A stretch of 64,000 bases of DNA from Diploptera punctata (lineage: Eukaryota; Arthropoda; Insecta; Blattodea; Blaberidae), in the NCBI GenBank assembly GCA_030220185.1, contig JASPKZ010004560.1, positions 1-64,000 on the forward strand, read 5' to 3'. A program made the position numbers and the translations under genes. Each line of letters starts with the position of its first letter. The first letter of the stretch is position 1. The notes under the pieces are model-generated. The model saw only the letters and a list, made by a program, of their open reading frames with translations. It searched no databases and was not told the DNA's origin. This document shows, piece after piece, positions 21,905 to 31,663 of this stretch.

Positions 21905-22258
21905 TTCTGTACATTATGGTAGTTATCCTTCAGCCCTAATGTGTTTGTTCCGCCACAGATTTTTATCCTCAGCATCTTCTTCTTTGAGTCTCTGCTGATC
22001 ATGTTTATTCTCACTTCAACCATTCGCTGTTCCCTGGGTTTCCTCCTCCTCCTGCCTTCAGGATTCCAATCCAGGATCATTCTTGGGATTCTATTATTTT
22101 CCATCCTCTTCAGATGTCCATACCATTTCAGTCTTCGTTCTTCTATTACTTACACAGTGTACTCGTATTACATAATACATATATTTAACATCCCTTATTT
22201 CACTAATTTTCTGGTCCCGATTTTCTCCTTTCTTGATTATCTTGATGCACTTAAAAAT
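21905..22258 (-). pseudogene. RTE-like LINE tail (family RTE-b, copy 1)
   Basis: The minus strand encodes MENNRIPRMILDWNPEGRRR and a K-K-K-M-L-R-I-K-I-C block, the C-terminus of an RTE-type ORF2. Its 3' end reads GGCTGAAGGATAACTACCAT. A near-identical copy is at 26691-27010. Both copies have GGGCATTATTATT at the 5' break, directly next to long (AAT)n. Confidence 0.65.
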
Positions 22259-22268
22259 AATAATGCCC

Positions 22269-22331
<63 letters not shown>

Positions 22332-22394
22332 GTAATAATAATAATAATTATTATTATTATTGTTATTAATTTTATTATTATTATTATTATTTTT
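22259..22394. repeat. (AAT)n / (ATT)n microsatellite, 3' tail of the CR1-like LINE
   Basis: AAT repeats to about 22346, then ATT repeats to about 22390. The tract is self-complementary and joins the 3' end of the minus-strand LINE. Confidence 0.95.
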
Positions 22395-22404
22395 TATTTA
22401 AGAT

Positions 22405-22460
22405 TTATTTAGCCTGGTGGAGTTAAGGCCATGTGGCCTTCTCTTCCACTCACCAGGACA
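22405..22460 (-). promoter_or_regulatory. 3'-terminal stem-loop of the CR1-like LINE
   Basis: Outer arms CCTGGTG (22413-22419) and CACCAGG (22451-22457) enclose an inner stem AAGGCC/GGCCTT (22425-22440) with a 4-base loop. Related copies at 7932-7975 and 30201-30246 keep the pairing despite base changes. In the LINE RNA this is close to the 3' end, where reverse transcriptases of this type recognise their template. Confidence 0.65.
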
Positions 22461-22819
22461 AACATATATTACATAAGAATATAACAATGTTAATTAACTC
22501 TAATATTAAACACTAAGTAAAAATTTGATCAAAAGATAATATCTAATATACATATTACGATCTATAATACAACCAGTTAATATTAGTTAAAATTAAGACT
22601 AAAACTAATAATAAAATGTATACAAGCAAGACATATTAAATTGTCCCTGTCTAGTGTATATAAAAAACAGGAAAATAATGAGATATAGAAAACTAATTTT
22701 ACGATTATACAATATTTAAAACAAAACAAATAAAAATATTTGTTATTCTTAATATTATTTACATAAATAATTAAATATATTAATATTGCTAAAAGAATAC
22801 TATCGGTGAGGTGTATAAG

Positions 22820-25762
22820 TCAGTTTGTTATTAAATAATTCTTTAGTTTGTTTTTGAAGGATGTTATAGTTTGACAGTCTCTGACATAGGGTGGAAGGGA
22901 ATTCCATGTTTTGGTAAGTGACACCGTAAAAGATAATGAATAATATACAGTGTGATGAGGCGGGATATAAAGGACAATGTGCTGATGGGATCGAGTGTCA
23001 AGATTATGTGTGTCGGATAGTCTGATGAAGCGGCGTGATAAATAATTAGGCGATGATGTGTGAAGTATTTTATAGAGAAGGGATAGGGAATGGACAGTTC
23101 TACGATCTCTTAGACGAAACCACGATAATTGTTCCAGGGACGGTGTAACATGGTCAAATTTGCGAATACCACAAATAAAACGTGCGCAAGAATTATGAAC
23201 ACGTTGAAGTCTTTGAGTGGAAATAATATTTAAGTCTGTAAAAAGAGTGTCACAATAATCAAAATGGGGCATTGCAAGTGTTTCTACTAACATTTTCCTA
23301 AGGGCGAATGGCAAACAATTTCGTACACGATTTAATGAATGTATTATTGAGAAGACTGTTTTGCATGTATGGTTTATTTGTGTATTCCAATTTAAGTTTT
23401 TGTCAATAAATACTCCTAGAATTTTTACTGTCTCACTATAAGGGATTTGAACTCCGTTTAGTGACACATGCGAAACTGTGTTTAGGTTAATTGTAGATAA
23501 TAGTCTCTGATGACCCATAATGATTGATTGTGACTTTGTAGGATTTAATTGCAGTCCATATTTAACTGTCCAAGTCATTAGTGAGTCAAGATCCTCGTTA
23601 ATTTTGGCAACAGCGTCATTTAGTGAATATTTGTCTGTGTGGATGTAGATTTGCATGTCGTCTGCAAATAAATTATGTTTGCAATGCTTTAGGGAGTTAG
23701 ATATGTCATTTATGTAGATTGAAAAAAGCAAAGGTCCAAGTACCGAACCCTGTGGAACCCCAGCTTTACGGAAGGACCAAGAAGAACATAATGTATGATT
23801 TCCTATAACAGATTGCTGGCGCTCATGAAGGTAGGAATTGAACCATTTCGTGGCACTATCAGAGAGTAAGAGGTTTTTAAGTTTATGCAACAATAAGTCC
23901 AAGTCTACCGTGTCGAATGCTTTACTAAAGTCCAGTAATGTAAGAATGGTAAGTTTTCGATTATCAGCAGCTTCGCGTATGTCTTCGCAAATATTTAGTA
24001 GAGCAGTATTTGTATTGTGTCCTGTCCTGAAGCCTGACTGAAATTGATCTAGAAGGTTGTAATCATTTAGGTATTCAGTCAGTTGTTTATGGACTAATCG
24101 TTCCAGAGCTTTTGAAAGAGTAGGTAAAATGCTAATGGGTCGAAAGTCGTTCGGGGTTGAGGGCGTTTTAACTTTAGGCAGTGGACGTACGAGGGCTTGT
24201 TTCCACAATGAGGGATATGTAGACGTTTGTAGTGAGGAGTTAAAAATATGAGTTATAGTAGGTAGTATAGCTTCGATTATTTTATTCAGTAAAGTAATAT
24301 TTATACGGTCAGTTCCTTCTGCTTTGGTTTTTATTCGCATGATGGCTTTCTTTACGTCGTAGTCTGTAACATATGAGAAGTGGAAATGTTCTCTGTCGGG
24401 TTGATTTGTCAGTGATAATTCATTTATTGTTTGTTCTTTATCCTTTGGAGTAGTAGTTATACCTGTGAAGTGATTATTGAGTGTGTCCAGGGAAACAGGT
24501 AATTTGTCTACCTGTGTGTCTTTTCTCCCAATTCCCATTCTATTCAAGTTTTTCCAGATTTCTGAAGTATTGGTATTTGTTAGGTTGTATAAATGTCTAA
24601 GTTTGGCGTTTCTTATAGCTTGATTTGTCTTGTTACGTAACTGTTTATATTGAGTGAGACTTGTGTCTGTTTTGTTGAGTCTATATTTCTTATGTGCTGC
24701 GTCTCTATCAGTCATCAAGTTACGAATTGAAAGAGTCATCCAGGGTGCAGGGCGTCGTTTCACGAGTTTAGTTTTTGGTGGGGCATGTCTGTTGTATAAT
24801 TGTAGTATAAAGTCATTTAGTGTCTCAACTTTTTCGTCTACAGAATGCAGCGTCCATATTGAATGCCACGGCATCTGCATAGCTTCTTCAATTAGGGTTG
24901 CATTGTCTATATGTTTTAAGTCTCTATACGTAATAGTCTTTCGAGTCGGTTTAGGGCACTGCAGTGAATATGCTAAGAATATAATATCATGTGCTGATAT
25001 TCCCGGGGCTGGCAGTTGCCCGTGAGTAAGTACTCTGTCTGGATTATTAGTTGCAATTAAGTCAAGTAACGTCTCAGAGTGATGAGTGTGATGTGTAGGT
25101 CGTAGGGGTAGGAGTGTCATATCACAAGCCTGGAACGTAGCCATCAGTTGTTGTGTATGTCTGTTATCAGTGTCTAGTATATTTATATTAAAGTCGCCCA
25201 TAACGATAACGTGTTCATATTGTATTCGCGCGTTTTGTAAAGTGGACTCAATTTCAGCGATGGCTTTTATTTTAGGAGGTTGGTATACTACACAGAGAAG
25301 ACATTTTTTGAAACTGACAAATATTTCTATGAACATAATTTCGGCAGATGGTTCGTTATTAGATAGATACACAATTTTAGGAGTAAGGTCTGTTCTAACG
25401 AAGGCTCCAATACCGCCCCCGCGACTGTAAACACGATCGTGTCTAAGAAAAGTATAACCATCCATGTCAATTAAAGAAGAGGTAATGGTGGGATTTAGCC
25501 ACGTTTCGGATATGAGAAGAGCATGAATATTTAAAGAGAAGAAAATAGTTCTGATCTCATCTATATGTGCAGTAATACTCTGAGCATTGAAATGGGCTAC
25601 CTGCAAGGAATTAGGGTATGTGGACAAAGCTATTTCTAAAGCATTCCTTGAAGTAGTGGGGTCGATAAGGGGAGTGGGAAGGTTATTGTCCTGTAACCTG
25701 TCAAAGACTGTCAAAGGAAAATCATCATTTAGACGAAAAATGGTCGTAAAATATTTCAACAA
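22820..25762 (-). CDS. LINE ORF2: apurinic-type endonuclease and reverse transcriptase
   Basis: A 980-codon open frame. Residues about 55-270 form an APE-type endonuclease (HFNAQSI at 58-64, SETW at 85-88, GDFN at 189-192). The usual SDH box near the domain end reads SAH (256-258), which may weaken catalysis. Residues about 520-770 form RT: DFRPISILP, LLDFSKAFDTVD (609-620), AGVPQGSVLGPLLF (667-680), and the active site FADD (699-702). The C-terminal region with SSPNYLSRRF and a TWNSLPPYV block is typical of CR1/L2-group LINEs. It nicks target DNA and copies the LINE RNA. The start ATG gives the usual length. Confidence 0.88.
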   Translation of the reverse strand: MLKYFTTIFRLNDDFPLTVFDRLQDNNLPTPLIDPTTSRNALEIALSTYPNSLQVAHFNAQSITAHIDEIRTIFFSLNIHALLISETWLNPTITSSLIDMDGYTFLRHDRVYSRGGGIGAFVRTDLTPKIVYLSNNEPSAEIMFIEIFVSFKKCLLCVVYQPPKIKAIAEIESTLQNARIQYEHVIVMGDFNINILDTDNRHTQQLMATFQACDMTLLPLRPTHHTHHSETLLDLIATNNPDRVLTHGQLPAPGISAHDIIFLAYSLQCPKPTRKTITYRDLKHIDNATLIEEAMQMPWHSIWTLHSVDEKVETLNDFILQLYNRHAPPKTKLVKRRPAPWMTLSIRNLMTDRDAAHKKYRLNKTDTSLTQYKQLRNKTNQAIRNAKLRHLYNLTNTNTSEIWKNLNRMGIGRKDTQVDKLPVSLDTLNNHFTGITTTPKDKEQTINELSLTNQPDREHFHFSYVTDYDVKKAIMRIKTKAEGTDRINITLLNKIIEAILPTITHIFNSSLQTSTYPSLWKQALVRPLPKVKTPSTPNDFRPISILPTLSKALERLVHKQLTEYLNDYNLLDQFQSGFRTGHNTNTALLNICEDIREAADNRKLTILTLLDFSKAFDTVDLDLLLHKLKNLLLSDSATKWFNSYLHERQQSVIGNHTLCSSWSFRKAGVPQGSVLGPLLFSIYINDISNSLKHCKHNLFADDMQIYIHTDKYSLNDAVAKINEDLDSLMTWTVKYGLQLNPTKSQSIIMGHQRLLSTINLNTVSHVSLNGVQIPYSETVKILGVFIDKNLNWNTQINHTCKTVFSIIHSLNRVRNCLPFALRKMLVETLAMPHFDYCDTLFTDLNIISTQRLQRVHNSCARFICGIRKFDHVTPSLEQLSWFRLRDRRTVHSLSLLYKILHTSSPNYLSRRFIRLSDTHNLDTRSHQHIVLYIPPHHTVYYSLSFTVSLTKTWNSLPPYVRDCQTITSFKNKLKNYLITN

Positions 25763-25875
25763 ACTTACAAACTAAACTTGGTATCACGTCACTAAGAATA
25801 TCTTAATTTTATGTACTATTAATAAAATGTTTAAAGTGATAACTGTCGGTTATTCACTGGCCGTGTTTGCACTAA

Positions 25876-26532
25876 TTATATTTCTGAGGCCCGGAGAATG
25901 ATGCGTTTGTTATCTCCTTCTTTAACATGTATTGCTCCGTCAATTGTCCACACATTTGTTACACCATATTTGGTGATGCATTCTTTTAATAGCTTATACC
26001 TCATTTGAGTTAAGTCTTCCCTAATTGTAACACCACTCCCTTTCAGCTGTTTTTTGTTCTGGAAAACCTCTCTCCTTTTCCGATAGCTTACGAATTTGAC
26101 GATAACCGGCCGTGGCCGGTCCGCCTTTCTCCCCACACGATGACTCCTATCTATATCGCATGTTTCCAATTTAATACCTATTTTAGACGCCACATCGATA
26201 TCTATTTTGTCTGTATCCTCAGCGTCCATCTCCGGGATGCCAAAGATACGTAAGCATTGGCGGCGTTGGTACTGTTCAAGGGAATCAGTTTTTTCGCACA
26301 ACAGTTGTTCTAGTTTCATTATTTTAGTATCCCTTTCCTGTAACGACAGCTCCAACTGTTTAATGACCTCAGTGTTCCGATCTATGGTTGTTTTCAACTC
26401 ACTCACTATAGCCTCACGCACCGAGTCCTTTAGCAGCTGCAACATGGCAGGGTCCCTCAAACATTCCTGCATCACACGCTTTGTCATTTCTTCTTTATTC
26501 TCGTCGGAATTCTTTGTTTTGCGTGGCGCCAT
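25876..26532 (-). CDS. LINE ORF1: coiled-coil/RRM-type nucleic-acid-binding protein
   Basis: I choose the ATG at 26532-26530 (MAPRKTKNSDENKEEM, 218 aa). The frame stays open 38 codons upstream, but that part is hydrophobic and unlike ORF1. Residues about 35-90 are heptad-rich (coiled coil, trimerisation), followed by RRQCLRIFGIP (91-100), RSHRVGR (129-135) and VIVKFVSYRKR (143-153), the pattern of the L1-type ORF1 RRM plus C-terminal domain (Transposase_22-like). It would coat LINE RNA as a chaperone. It precedes ORF2 by 113 bp, with the same strand and family context. Confidence 0.75.
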   Translation of the reverse strand: MAPRKTKNSDENKEEMTKRVMQECLRDPAMLQLLKDSVREAIVSELKTTIDRNTEVIKQLELSLQERDTKIMKLEQLLCEKTDSLEQYQRRQCLRIFGIPEMDAEDTDKIDIDVASKIGIKLETCDIDRSHRVGRKADRPRPVIVKFVSYRKRREVFQNKKQLKGSGVTIREDLTQMRYKLLKECITKYGVTNVWTIDGAIHVKEGDNKRIILRASEI

Positions 26533-26690
26533 TATTACAGAATAAATGTACACACAAATAATTTCAAAATATCCTATACTACCTGTAAAACACAAACAAT
26601 CACCTGCTAAAAACTGTGCAAAAACACGAGCGACCAGTATATTCACTACTCACTGTCCGCCATGACACTTCAATTATTAAGGACTCTCTC

Positions 26691-27010
26691 TACATTACAG
26701 TAGTTTTCCTTCAGTCCAAATGTATTTTGTTTCGCCACAGATTTCTATTCTCAGCGTCTTCTTCTTTGAGGTTCTCACTTCATCCATCCACTGTACCCTG
26801 GGTTTCCCCCTTCTCCTCCTGCCTTCAGCATTCCAATCCAGCATCATACTTGGGATTCTATTATTTTCCATCCTCTTTAGATGTCCATACCATTTCAGTC
26901 TTCGTTCTTCTACAACTTCAATAATATTGTACTTGACATTCATTATTTCTCTAATTTTTTGGTTCCAACGTTTCTCCTTTCTTGACTTTCTTGATGCCCT
27001 TAAATAATAA
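26691..27010 (-). pseudogene. RTE-like LINE tail (family RTE-b, copy 2)
   Basis: The minus-strand open segment 26943-26695 encodes VVEERRLKWYGHLKRMENNR followed by a GKPRVQWMDEV block, an RTE-type C-terminus with the RLKWYGHLKRM motif. It matches copy 1 at 21905-22258 over its whole length, including the 5' break at GGGCATTATTATT beside (AAT)n. It touches the 5' end of the intact CR1-like LINE. Confidence 0.7.
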
Positions 27011-27180
<170 letters not shown>

Positions 27181-27330
27181 ATTTTACGTGGCAAAGATAA
27201 GGCTGAAATCCTTGCCTACCAATCAACAGGTTAGATAAATTTACAATAATTAGTCTTACAATAAATGCACATTAATGAATATTCCACAAGTGTTGGATAT
27301 TACTTTATAAAATGTGCAGGGTATCCATGG
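27181..27330 (-). mobile_element. CR1-related LINE 3' end (diverged subfamily)
   Basis: On - it ends GCCTTATCTTTGCCACGTAA followed by ATAAATAATAAT. A related hairpin (AAGG...CCTT) and the same relation to the microsatellite tail are seen as in the LINE at 22395, but the primary sequence differs. Only the 3' UTR remains. Confidence 0.4.
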
Positions 27331-27378
27331 CTTTCAATTGCATTCATAAAGTTTTATTTTCTAAGAGTAGTATTTAAA

Positions 27379-27725
27379 CCGTAGCCGAGCGGTTAAGGTG
27401 GGAAGCCTTGGCGCAGAGCTACGGGACTTGCGCTGGTTCGAGTCTCCATAGGGGAAGAAATTTTCTCATGGTATTTCGGCCAGTATGGGACCGGTGCCCA
27501 CCCAGCATCGTGAGGCAATTGGGTAGCTACAATAAGTAGCGGCTCCAGGTTGAGGAACCAGCTATAACGGCTGGGGGACTCGACATGCTAACCACATGTC
27601 ACCCCTACACTGGCTGTTGATCATCTACCTCTGTGATTGATACATGTGGATGTGAAGGGCCAGCAGCCGGCTGGTAAATGGGCAACTGCTGAAAAGTGGA
27701 AAGACCCTCAATCGGAATTTAAACT
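27379..27725 (+). mobile_element. tRNA-derived SINE, family D (Leu/Ser-like head)
   Basis: The head GTAGCCGAGCGGTTAAGGTG resembles the 5' half of class-II tRNAs (Leu/Ser), and GGTTCGAGTCTCC is the B box. The body includes GGTGCCCACCCAGCATCGTG and GACTCGACATGCTAACCACA, and ends near AACTGCTGAAAAGTGGAAAG. Partial copies are at 38020-38165 (-) and 49825-49960 (+). Confidence 0.75.
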
Positions 27726-27744
27726 GGAAAACACCTAAATTGCA

Positions 27745-27990
27745 AATTTTAATAACGGACAAGTCTCATAGACTGCGATAGGCAGGGAACGTGGCAAGAA
27801 TGGGGAATGAAATATGGGGCGTGGAAAATTTCCTGTAAATGCTAGAAGGAAAACTTCCAATTGGTAGGCTAAGAATGAGGTGGTAGAATAATAATAACCA
27901 TGTTTTGAGGGAGGTGATTGCAAATCAGGATAGCGGTGTATGGAGAGCTGATGTCTGCTCCGAGTTCGAATGTTGCAGCTAGTTAGTTAA
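27745..27990 (+). pseudogene. RTE-a LINE tail fragment
   Basis: Degenerate text matches the RTE-a segment from GTCTCATAGACTGCGATAGG (SRRLRW region) through the GRxRMRW and terminal blocks, ending at CAGCTAGTTAGTTAATTAGG. Several deletions remove parts of the frame. Confidence 0.6.
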
Positions 27991-28084
27991 TTAGGGATTG
28001 ATTTAGATGAGATGAAGCTGTTTATGATACACTCTGTTTTAACTGAACATTATAGTCTTTAAAAATATCATTTTTTTTAACTTC

Positions 28085-28449
28085 CCAACTTTCTAACTAA
28101 CTCATTGGCACTATCGAACCCGGTTCATAGCCGCGTGGACATAAGCGCTCCATATATCCCTATATTAGCTAAAGTTTTCCAATTATCCCCTGTATAATAT
28201 ACTTTCCTCAAATCATGTTTAATATTATTCTCCCACCTCATTCTTCGTGTACCAACTAGGCGCTTTCCCTCTGGTTATTCTATCAGAAGTTTCCATGCCC
28301 CTAATTCATTTCCCATTCGTGACACATGTCCTGCTCATCGCAGACTACGAGACTTAACTGTTATAATTATATTTGGTTTCCTATAAAGGTCATATAGCTT
28401 ACTGTTAAGTAGTCTTCTCCATTCGCCTGTCTGTTCATCTCTCTTTGGT
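28085..28449 (-). pseudogene. RTE-a LINE tail, 3' part (split by nested LINE)
   Basis: It starts with CTAACTCATTGGCACTATCG (reverse complement of the RTE-a end) and runs on - through the LVGKPEG-like and GHVARM-like regions to CTCTTTGGTC (the FGPK-region). It resumes at about 28905-29075 after an inserted LINE fragment. Confidence 0.65.
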
Positions 28450-28895
28450 CTTAACAACTTTTCTTCTTCTTCTTCTTCTTCTTCTTCACGGTTTAGGCTT
28501 ATTTACTAGCCTGTTCCGGCTCCAAATTGCTGCTCTTTCCATCTTTTCCTTGGTCTTCCCAAACTTTTTCTTCCTCGTGGTGAATAGCTGTTTGCTGCTT
28601 TTGGTAAGTTATTCTATTCTCAGTCTTCTCAGTCATCCTTCGCAAATGTTCTTTCCAGTTTGTTCTGTATTTCTCTGTTGTTGTGTTTAATTCCACTACT
28701 TTTAGTTGTCTTATTTCTGCGTTATGTTTTTTGTCTGTTGTTTGATATCTTGCTATTGGTCTGAGGAATCTCATTTCAGCAGCTTGTATTTTGGCAGATT
28801 GTTGTGTTGTCACTGTCCATGTTTCGGATCCATAAGTAATAATAGGCACTGTCATTGTCTTTAACAACTCCATTCTCAAACAGGCTAAATAAATA
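28450..28895 (-). pseudogene. Nested RTE-like LINE tail (family RTE-c)
   Basis: The minus-strand open segment 28879-28499 (126 codons) encodes MRMELLKTMTVPIITYGSET followed by WTVTTQQSAKIQAAEMRFLR, the post-RT YGSETWT...E-M-x-x-L-R pattern of RTE/BovB LINEs, then an N-W-K-E-H-L-R-R-M block. A (GAA)n tail lies at the 3' end (TTC repeats at 28462-28487). It interrupts the RTE-a copy at 28085-29075. Confidence 0.65.
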
Positions 28896-28904
28896 AATCT
28901 AAAT

Positions 28905-29075
28905 AAATCTAATATTTTCTCTTCCCTTGAAGTAAGAGTTCATGTTTCGCATCAATATAACTGGGAGAATAACAGTTTTATATATTTTCAGTTTAACGTA
29001 TTCTTGAGAGAAGTTGGAACGACAACATTCCCTGTAATGCATAATAACATGCATTTCCAGAAACGAGTGTTTGTT
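28905..29075 (-). pseudogene. RTE-a LINE tail, 5' part of the split copy
   Basis: The minus strand encodes YVKLKIYKTVILPVIL followed by the ELTLTSREEKI-like region in a shifted frame, the sequence expected just upstream of the 28085-28449 part. Confidence 0.6.
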
Positions 29076-29454
29076 AAATTTGTTTGTGTATCTCATTCCT
29101 ATTTGCTAATTTTTTTAACACCCTATATAGATGATTTCAATAATGTAAAGTGCACGGTTAAGTATTCACATGAGAAAACGAGATGCGGAAATTGTAAGAA
29201 AACAAAATAATATTGACATAAGAGATTTGAGCAGACAGCTATAGTTGAAATATTCTGAAATATCTATCTTTATAGCCTCGGGAGATTTAAATTATTATTG
29301 GTAAAACCGGAAATTTATTCTATATTTTCTTAAACATCAAAATATAACTTAAAGAAAACATTCGCAAGTTATACTTCATGCTCAAATAACTCAAGAATGT
29401 TCTGGAAATACAAAGCATGATCGATATGCTTCATTTGTCATCTTATAGCCTTTT
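29076..29454. other. AT-rich spacer, nothing recognised
   Basis: No ORF or repeat family is seen. Confidence 0.45.
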
Positions 29455-29456
29455 TA

Positions 29457-30095
29457 CAGTAAAACGTGTTTAATACGGAACGTGAACAATGCGGAAATCT
29501 GTCAAATGTGAGCAAACTTATTGGTCCCGGTAAAATAATAGTAATTTTACGTGTATTTATTTCGTATAAAACGGAATTTGTCCAACGCGGGAACGGAAGG
29601 ATATTTCTACACAATTCATGAAAAAATTGTTTATAAGGTGGAAAGATAGAGAAATAAATTAGTTTCCATTTCATTGAATTCCCGTTAGGCGAATTAACAA
29701 TAAGTGACATAAGTAATGATTCCTACCGCCGCGCCAGGAGAAATAGAGTTTCTACCTGTATCTGGAATTTTCTTTCGGCCTCACTGTACACCCGTTTTGC
29801 GAAATACAGGTTAGTTTAAAAAAATATTTGGCGTGTGGATCTGTCTTACAAATGACCAGTGCAATGAAAAATCTTAAATTAGTTTAAGATCTGAGACCGA
29901 TTGTGTACGTAACTTTCACAGGTAGCGTTCTGAATTTGCGGAATAAATATGGCTAAATCGTATGTATCATTGTCATTAAAAGACATATTCGGTGCTCTAT
30001 AATCTAAGATTCGTTAATTTTTTATAATGCGGAATGTTGTCTAATGTGGAAAAAAAATTGTTCCCAGGCGATTCTGCTTTAAACAAGTTTTACTG
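29457..30095. mobile_element. pogo/Tigger-like non-autonomous DNA element
   Basis: The left end (after TA 29455-29456) reads CAGTAAAACGTGTTTAATAC and the right end on - reads CAGTAAAACTTGTTTAAAGC, with TA at 30096-30097. CAGTAAAAC ends with TA target sites and subterminal AATGCGGAA words, plus TTGGTCCCGG, are typical of pogo-like Tc1/mariner elements. At 639 bp it has no transposase. Confidence 0.6.
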
Positions 30096-30097
30096 TA

Positions 30098-30280
30098 TTA
30101 TTATTTTTCTTTCGTTCCCTTTATTGTCAAATTTATATTGTGTAGTCTATATTTATTATGTATCATTAGTAATAATTCTTATTGTATGTATAATTATAAC
30201 TCTGGTGAAGTGGAAGAGAAGACCTTACGGTCTTAACTCCATCAGGTAAAATAAATTATTAATTAAATAAATAAATAAGG
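30098..30280 (+). mobile_element. CR1/L2-group LINE 3' end with stem-loop
   Basis: AT-rich 3' UTR ends in the stem-loop 30201-30246 (inner AAGACC/GGTCTT at 30219-30234) and a TAAAATAAATTATTAATTAA(ATAA)n tail. The inner pair change relative to the intact LINE (G-C to A-T) keeps the pairing. Confidence 0.65.
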
Positions 30281-30419
30281 GCTACCTCTCACTCTACATT
30301 CCAACCCCTAGTATAGATCCGAAAGAAAACGTCGTCTCTGCTGTTTGAATCAGTGTCGAGATAGTTCCTGTAATGTGCTGCACGCGATAATTTTGCAGTC
30401 AGTTATACGTTCAGTTTAA

Positions 30420-30650
30420 TTAACAATGGAACTGCGAACCATATCATGCCGAAACCTACCTTAGAATTTCTCCTAGAGAAATATTATGATCTACCAAGGC
30501 TGTGTCCAAATAAATATATGCCTTTTTTAACAGCAAGGCATTAAAATCCAGCGCCAAATCTCCTATTTAAACTATATAAAAGTGATACAAACACCTGAAT
30601 TCGTAGTTTCGATAACTCTCACTACATGCCGTCCGCGTCGCATCCCACCT
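30420..30650 (+). mobile_element. Partial copy of the long-TIR MITE
   Basis: CCGAAACCTACCTTAGAATTTC, then AGGCTGTGTCCAAATAAATA, then AAAATCCAGCGCCAAATCTC, match the left arm and interior of the element at 39106-39522. The right arm is not found before the SINE at 30699. Confidence 0.55.
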
Positions 30651-30678
30651 TACTTCACTCCGCTCCATCTAATAGCTT

Positions 30679-30972
30679 GAATATATATATATATATATCC
30701 ATCCATAATAATTCTGCCTGCAATCGTAGCATTTTCATGCTATGCTTTGCAGCGTTACTAGGGAATTGTAGGCGTGGTACCTTCCCGTTGCTTTCCACAC
30801 CGCTGAAGAATGATGATGATAATGATGGCCATATGATTTCGGGGACCGTTTGGGCCTTAAAGTTTTCCTGACATTTGTCTTACAGGTGAGGAAAAACTGT
30901 CCCGACCGGGGATCGAACCCGGGCCCGCTTCGTGACAAGGCAGCACGCTACCTCGAGACCACAGCGGTGGAC
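30679..30972 (-). mobile_element. tRNA-derived SINE, family A, in an (AT)n tract
   Basis: The minus-strand head (B box GGTTCGATCCCCGG), core and 3' end GCAGAATTATTATGGATGG are intact. The left flank is (AT)n at 30679-30698, and the right flank is TACATAC(AT)n at 30973-31010. The element occupies 30699-30972. Confidence 0.88.
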
Positions 30973-31017
<45 letters not shown>

Positions 31018-31071
31018 TAAATGTTTAACATTGAGCAATGCAAGCTTATATGGTATGATAAGAAAAATAAA

Positions 31072-31142
31072 TGCCTGGACGGGATTCGAACCCGGATCTC
31101 TGAGTCTGTACCTCAGCGTGATATCCATTACACTACCAGGCG
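31072..31142 (-). tRNA. tRNA-like module of the satellite (inverted unit)
   Basis: On - it reads CGCCTGGTAGTGTAATGGAT through CGTCCAGGCA (71 nt). The acceptor pairs 6 of 7, the D arm (GTGT/ATCAC) is weak, the anticodon arm CTGAG/CTCAG has loop GTACAGA (anticodon ACA), and the T arm has GGGTTCGAATCCC. ACA is not a normal eukaryotic tRNA anticodon, so it is probably a tRNA-derived promoter module, not a gene. Confidence 0.4.
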
Positions 31143-31318
31143 AATCCAATTCAAACACTTATTTTTCTTATATATGTATTATATTCTCCATTATTACTAG
31201 ATGTCGCGAGAACTCGGTCTTCACTGTCATCTAGCAGCTGACTATAACAAGTAAGCAAATTAAAGAGAATATTTTTACCTTATAGCAGTGACGCTTTATA
31301 GATGTTATGGGATTCGAA

Positions 31319-31367
31319 CACGCTGAGGTACAGACTCAGAGATCCGGGTTCGAATCCCGTCCAGGCA
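31319..31367 (+). tRNA. 3' half of the tRNA-like module at the inversion junction
   Basis: Only the anticodon arm, T arm and 3' acceptor strand remain. The 5' part is replaced by GGGATTCGAA from the inverted unit. Confidence 0.35.
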
Positions 31368-31592
31368 TTTATTTTTCTTATCATACCATATTAAGCTTGC
31401 ATTGCTCAATGTTAAACATTTAATTATAACATCTATAAAGCGTCACTGCTATAAGGTAAAAATATTCTCTTTAATTTGCTTACTTGTTATAGTCAGCTAC
31501 TAGATGGCGGTGAAGACCGAGTTCTCGCGACATCTAGTAACAATGGAGAATATAATACATATATAAGAAAAAATAAGTGTTTGAATTGGATT

Positions 31593-31663
31593 CGCCTGGT
31601 AGTGTAATGGATATCACGCTGAGGTACAGACTCAGAGATCCGGGTTCGAATCCCGTCCAGGCA
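31593..31663 (+). tRNA. tRNA-like module of the satellite
   Basis: Complete copy with internal A-box-like TAGTGTAATGG and B box GGTTCGAATCC. TTTATTTTTC follows within about 10 nt and could stop pol III. Anticodon position ACA. Confidence 0.4.

Larger units (their letters stand above)
22395..26690 (-). mobile_element. Apparently intact CR1/L2-group LINE (two ORFs, ~4.3 kb)
   Basis: Reading on -, a short 5' UTR is followed by ORF1 (26532-25876), a 113-bp spacer, ORF2 (25762-22820) and a ~420-bp 3' UTR. The 3' UTR ends in a stem-loop (22413-22457) and an ATAAATC...(ATT)n tail. Both ORFs are open throughout. It is bounded at both ends by RTE-b fragments. No clean target-site duplication can be read because of the microsatellite tail. 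This is the only element in the window that could still be coding-competent. Confidence 0.8.

Noticed and set aside
23838..25775. Plus-strand open segments inside 22.8-25.8 kb
   Set aside because: Antisense shadows of the LINE ORF2.
31593..31663. Functional tRNA gene cluster
   Set aside because: The anticodon would be ACA, the D arm and one acceptor pair are poor, and the modules lie in a satellite unit; more likely tRNA-derived.
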